From Helichrysum umbraculigerum (lineage: Eukaryota > Streptophyta > Magnoliopsida > Asterales > Asteraceae): DNA of 64,000 nucleotides. Positions 60,616 through 64,000 of this stretch are shown piece by piece. Below the pieces are notes generated by a model. It was not told where the DNA came from. It was given only the letters and a program-made list of their open reading frames with translations, and searched no databases. A program made the position numbers and the translations under genes. Each line of letters starts with the position of its first letter. The first letter of the stretch is position 1. The stretch is from contig CATIUR010000003.1 in NCBI GenBank assembly GCA_949592205.1, positions 143,507,259 to 143,571,258 on the forward strand, given 5' to 3'.

Positions 60616-62572
60616 TGTAACATCCCCAAATTGGGCCTAGAAGAAACAGGTATTTCCTTATATTTAATTGTGATATTTAATTGTATTTTGTGTTTGATTG
60701 TAAAATTTATAGGTAAATAAGTCTCAGGAAATAGTGTGACTAGTGAAATATAATTTGTTTTAAATAAACTTAGGTGACGGTAAAATAAAATAATTTTATC
60801 GCAATTGAAACTGAGGTTCCAGACAATAGGTCAAAAAGGGGTATAATATTACACTGTGTGTAAGTGAGGCGGTTTAATTTAAAAAAGGGGCCGACTTAAG
60901 TTTGTTCCTCAAACTTCTTGTGTGTTCTTCAATTTTGTTTCTCAACTCCCTCTCAAACTCAAACCTACACCAAATTGCTAGTGATCATTTGCTAGACTTA
61001 AACAAGATTGAAGTTGGAAATCATAAGCTCATCATCACCACCATAATCATCTTCTTGTTCTTATTTGGTAAGTTAAACTTTTGTTTAACCTAAATGATGA
61101 AATTGTTTGAATGATAAGAATTGAAGCTTAAATGATAGAATTGATAGTTGTTTGAAGGTGTAATAGCTAGGTGAATGTTTTATGAACTGATTTGATAATG
61201 ATTACATGATGAAATTTGTTAGATTCTTGAGTTTTAGGTTTGAAAGTGGAATTGATAGGTTATAGGTGATTGATTGAAATTGTGATGATTTGAAGCTTGA
61301 ATCATTGTTATATGATGTTAGTATATGTTGTTATGACCGAAATTTAGTAAAAACATGAGTTTAGAACTGAGTTTGGTGAAATTGCAATTTTTGGTTCGTA
61401 GTTGAGTTGTGCAGGAAATGGTTAATGTGCAGGTCTGGAAGACGTGGGAATACGGTCGGATTCCCCTGAATCCGGACGGATTCAAGGGAATACGACGTAT
61501 TCCCGGGGTGTATTCCCAACCGGATTCCTAAGATTGAGTTCTGGTTGAAATTGAAGCAAAAATGACTGGGGAATACGGGCGTATTCACTGGAATACGGCC
61601 GGATTCACCTGAATACGGCCGGATTCCAAGGAATACGGCCGGATTCCCTTGGTCTGGCAGAGATTTTAATTTAAACCTTAAAATGTGATATTTGTTTGCT
61701 TAATATGTTTATAAAACTTTATACTTGTTTGATTATTGATATTAAGTTATATACAATGTGATGTGAGGATTGACTTGGAAATTTTTTGTATTTCAGATCC
61801 GACCACGACTCAATAAAATTAGATCTTTGAGTGAAGCTTGAAAAGAGACAGGTGAGTGACTGGTTCTCACAGTTTAAATTAGTGTTAACAATTTAGTTAC
61901 ATCAATTTTAAGTAGATTGATATTGTGAGTTATTGATAAGTTGATTGTGGCTAAATGATTGATTGCTAGTGACTCATTCCATGATAGGTTGGAATGATAG
62001 AGGTCAATTTCAATTGGGTTTAGTTGCTATAGGTTAATCTTTATGGTATTGATGAACATTCGTTGTGAATTCGTCCATACTGATTAAAGATAGCATTGAA
62101 CTATCGGTAAAATCTCTGTATTGGCCTGCAGTGGATTATAAGTGTTCTTGGTGGGCCATCCGCGGGCTGAGGGTACCACAAGAACCACCGATCCTCTAAT
62201 TTGATTGTTACTATTAGTTGATTGTTGTGAGTTGATTGTTTATGCTAAGTTAGATTGTTGGAATCGTTATTCACTTAGCTTCGTGCTAATCCCCCACCTC
62301 ACTTTTGCAGGTTAAGTTGGTTTATGCTCGGTTGAGAGGTTTTGGGTGAAATGTTTGACAAGCTGGCAACTCTTGATTACTTTTGTTTTGGCGTAAACGT
62401 TTGTATAAATAACACCACTAGATTTTGGGTTTGTAATGAAATAACTTAATGATAGTTTTGTGTAATAACTAACTTTCGATATTATCTTATATGTAAATGT
62501 TGTTGAATGGGATAACGCTTCCAGGTTGTTAAAAAAAAAAAAAAAAATGTCTTGAAAATATGGGGTGTTATA
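60616..62572 (+). repeat. 3' LTR of element C
   Basis: 1957 bp. Donor 61068, acceptor 61796, mini-exon 61797-61851, donor 61852, acceptor 62310. Palindrome array at 61447-61647. A TATA-like GTATAATATT lies at about 60841. Confidence 0.95.
61447..61647 (+). repeat. array of GAATACGGCCGGATTC-type palindromes (3' LTR of C)
   Basis: Same seven units as in the 5' LTR, with one substitution (GGCG to GACG) in the third. Confidence 0.88.
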
Positions 62573-62577
62573 TTTTT

Positions 62578-63045
62578 GACTTAATTAGTTCCCAATTTTC
62601 AACGTCATTTTACTTTAAAGTTAGGGTCATCGAAAAGGATACAAAAGAGAAGAGATGGTGGCCACTAAAGTCATTACGAGATAAGATGAATGGGTAACGG
62701 ATGGTCCTTCAGTGGTGAAAGACAAATGTGGAAGAGGAATAATTTGATCATGAATTTGCTAAGCGAAATGTGAAAGCTGAAAATGATGTTGTACTGTGCA
62801 CCTAATAATGTATATATACATATTTTAAATTTTATAATTTACATCTACTCAAAAATTATAAAATTTAAAAGAATAAAAAAAACTACATACGTAGTCCTTT
62901 TTAACGGAGATTTAACAATCGTTAATGTAAAGGACTATTTACGTAACAAATTTCAAAAGAAAGGATCATCTATGTAATTAAATTAATTAAAGGACTGAAT
63001 GTGCAATTCAGATCAAACCATAAGGACTGTTTTTGTAATTTTCTC
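62578..63045. other. right part of the Mutator-like element in TSB intron 1
   Basis: Remaining interior and right inverted repeat (62885-63045) of the element that starts at 43903. The 64-codon frame at 62783-62977 is not a gene. Confidence 0.75.
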
Positions 63046-63481
63046 TAATACTTATAAGCACTACAAATCTGTTATTAATTGAATAATTAGAATGAAATGA
63101 ATAAAGATGATTAATTTATTTCCTTAAAATAATAAAAACCTGGAAATCATGGTCGGTAGCAAGAGCATGAAATGCTGATTCAAGTTCAGAGAGAGCATAC
63201 ATTAGCGTTTCAGGCACATATTTCCCCCCAAATTTACCGAACCGGCCGAGCGAATCAGGGCGAAGCTGAAACACCGCCGGTTCATCATCATGAACCGCCG
63301 CCGATAGATTTTTAGTCATGACACAAGAAATGGAAAAGGGTTTAACGATTGGGGATAAAGATGCAATTTTGTTGAGTGTGGATGGTAATTGTGAAGGGTA
63401 AGACTTGGCAATGGGGTTAGTGGTTCTGTAAATTGATGAAGAGAATGTCATCTTTATTTTGCAAATTTTTGGGGGGATGAT

Positions 63482-64000
63482 TGTAAGACCCCAAATTTCA
63501 GAAAATTAATATCGTACACGGATATATTTTTATTACGAAATATTATTATGTAGATAATGAGATATAGTGAAAAACGTAAACGGTTTTATCGGTTCCAGAC
63601 TGTAGAGTTTAAAGGGGATAAAATAATTAGACCGACTTATATAGATATGTACGTACAGTATATGTTTATCCAATATTCATCTAAAAAACATTCCAAAGTG
63701 TTTTAGAGAGAGCGAGAGAAAAAGAGAAAAAAACCTCAGGGACGATTCTAACTTCCAATTCCTTCAATTCAAATCATGATTCAAGCTTTAGAGATTCGAA
63801 TTAATCTTCCTTTCATCATCTTCTAGCTCAAGTAAGTTGAATTCTTCCATGATTTAACCTAGGGTTTTGGGGTTTTATGAGATTTTGATGGGTTTTGTAT
63901 GAATGAGGGTTTTAATCCGAAATTGAAGCTAGAAATTGATTGAATTAGTGTTAGTTAGTGTTTTTATGATTGTTAGTAGTTATATAACATGTTGGAAGTG
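63482..64000 (+). mobile_element. start of another LTR retrotransposon, cut by the window edge
   Basis: Begins TGTAAGACCCCAAATTTC, the typical start of this LTR group, and contains GGTTCCAGAC, a pyrimidine-rich leader and a CTCAAGTAAGTT donor (63832) like the other LTRs. It starts 31 bp upstream of the TSB ATG. The other end is outside the window. Confidence 0.75.

Larger units (their letters stand above)
46147..62572 (+). mobile_element. Ty3/gypsy chromovirus C (Tekay type), complete, carrying nested element B
   Basis: Flanked by TTTTT at 46142-46146 and 62573-62577. The 5' LTR is 46147-46359 plus 54029-55772 (split by element B) and the 3' LTR is 60616-62572. Both begin TGTAACATCCCC and end GGGGTGTTATA. 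PBS at 55776, gag, one long pol frame with C-terminal chromodomain, then AAGGAGGGAAGAT. Six LTR substitutions were noted over 1957 bp plus an A-run length change, so it is older than B. It lies in TSB intron 1, in the opposite direction to TSB. Confidence 0.93.
43903..63045. mobile_element. Mutator-like (MULE) non-autonomous element with long terminal inverted repeats
   Basis: The left end starts GAGAAAATTACAAAAACCGT; the right end, read inward, starts GAGAAAATTACAAAAACAGT. The match continues for at least 150 bp (43903-44060 against 62885-63045). A 9-bp duplication TAATACTTA lies at 43894-43902 and 63046-63054. Long inverted repeats and a 9-bp duplication are diagnostic of Mutator-type elements. 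The left end is duplicated at 45160. Without later insertions the element is small and has no transposase. Confidence 0.87.
40844..63451 (-). pseudogene. TSB: tryptophan synthase beta subunit, frameshifted, with a 19.9-kb intron 1
   Basis: Minus-strand exons: 63140-63451, 42869-43225, 41849-42291, 41665-41757 and 40844-41019, all with GT-AG borders. The enzyme is plastidial and PLP-dependent, joining indole and serine to make tryptophan with the alpha subunit. The first 45 or so residues look like a transit peptide. The core shows FGKFGGKYVPETLMYALSEL, the PLP lysine in NHTGAHKINNA (Lys about 155), AETGAGQHGVA, and the phosphate-binding ACVGGGSNAMG. Exon 4 is 93 bp, 2 bp short of what the flanking phases require. 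The frame breaks after AEYYS (between 41689 and 41690) and stops one codon later, losing about the last 65 residues, including the SGRGDKD loop that contacts PLP. Exon 5 is otherwise well preserved. An LTR starts 31 bp upstream of the ATG. Truncation by real mutation is likely, but a sequencing error cannot be excluded. Confidence 0.9.

Overview
This is nuclear DNA of a flowering plant, almost certainly a eudicot. It is AT-rich, its genes have GT-AG introns and plastid transit peptides, and it is full of LTR retrotransposons, a plant L1 LINE, SINEs and MITEs. The repeat style would suit Asteraceae, but that is only an inference. There are no bacterial features, CRISPR arrays or convincing tRNA/rRNA genes.

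Layout. 1-12,150: a 735-bp hAT-type MITE, an unassigned spliced fragment (1737-2425), a SINE, two Stowaway MITEs, a plant-mobile-domain (PMD) gene with a probable 3' frameshift (4521-5941), a purine permease gene (8882-10102) behind a duplicated promoter-like segment, a minus-strand SINE and a foldback MITE. 12,154-31,735: a four-level nest. A small MITE contains an L1 LINE. The LINE contains a solo LTR, which itself holds a second solo LTR, and also a complete non-coding LTR element (LARD) with 2172-bp LTRs. Every insertion has a target-site duplication that can be read directly. 31.7-41 kb: the best-preserved single-copy genes, an F-box/FBD gene (33957-35510) and a plastid glucose-6-phosphate/phosphate translocator (37691-40424). 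40,844-63,451: a minus-strand tryptophan synthase beta gene whose first intron has grown to 19.9 kb through a Mutator-like element, a tandem duplication, a hAT MITE and two nested Ty3/gypsy chromoviruses (elements C and B). The same gene has a 2-bp frameshift in exon 4, and another LTR starts 31 bp upstream of its ATG. It is therefore probably a dead or dying copy.

The most interesting signal is shared by all the LTRs. Although the families are divergent, each carries the same intron-like layout: a GTAAGT-type donor, an acceptor, a mini-exon of about 43-55 nt, a GTGAGT donor, and a second acceptor (in four of the families a TGCTAATCC-pyrimidine-TGCAG acceptor). Inside the putative introns lie arrays of short, family-specific inverted repeats, plus a conserved stem-loop near the second acceptor. 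Just 3' of the primer-binding site, elements B and C and the non-coding LARD share a hairpin whose stem sequence changes while pairing is kept. That is a candidate packaging signal and could explain how the LARD was mobilised. Both coding elements keep a full-length pol frame but have broken or missing gag.
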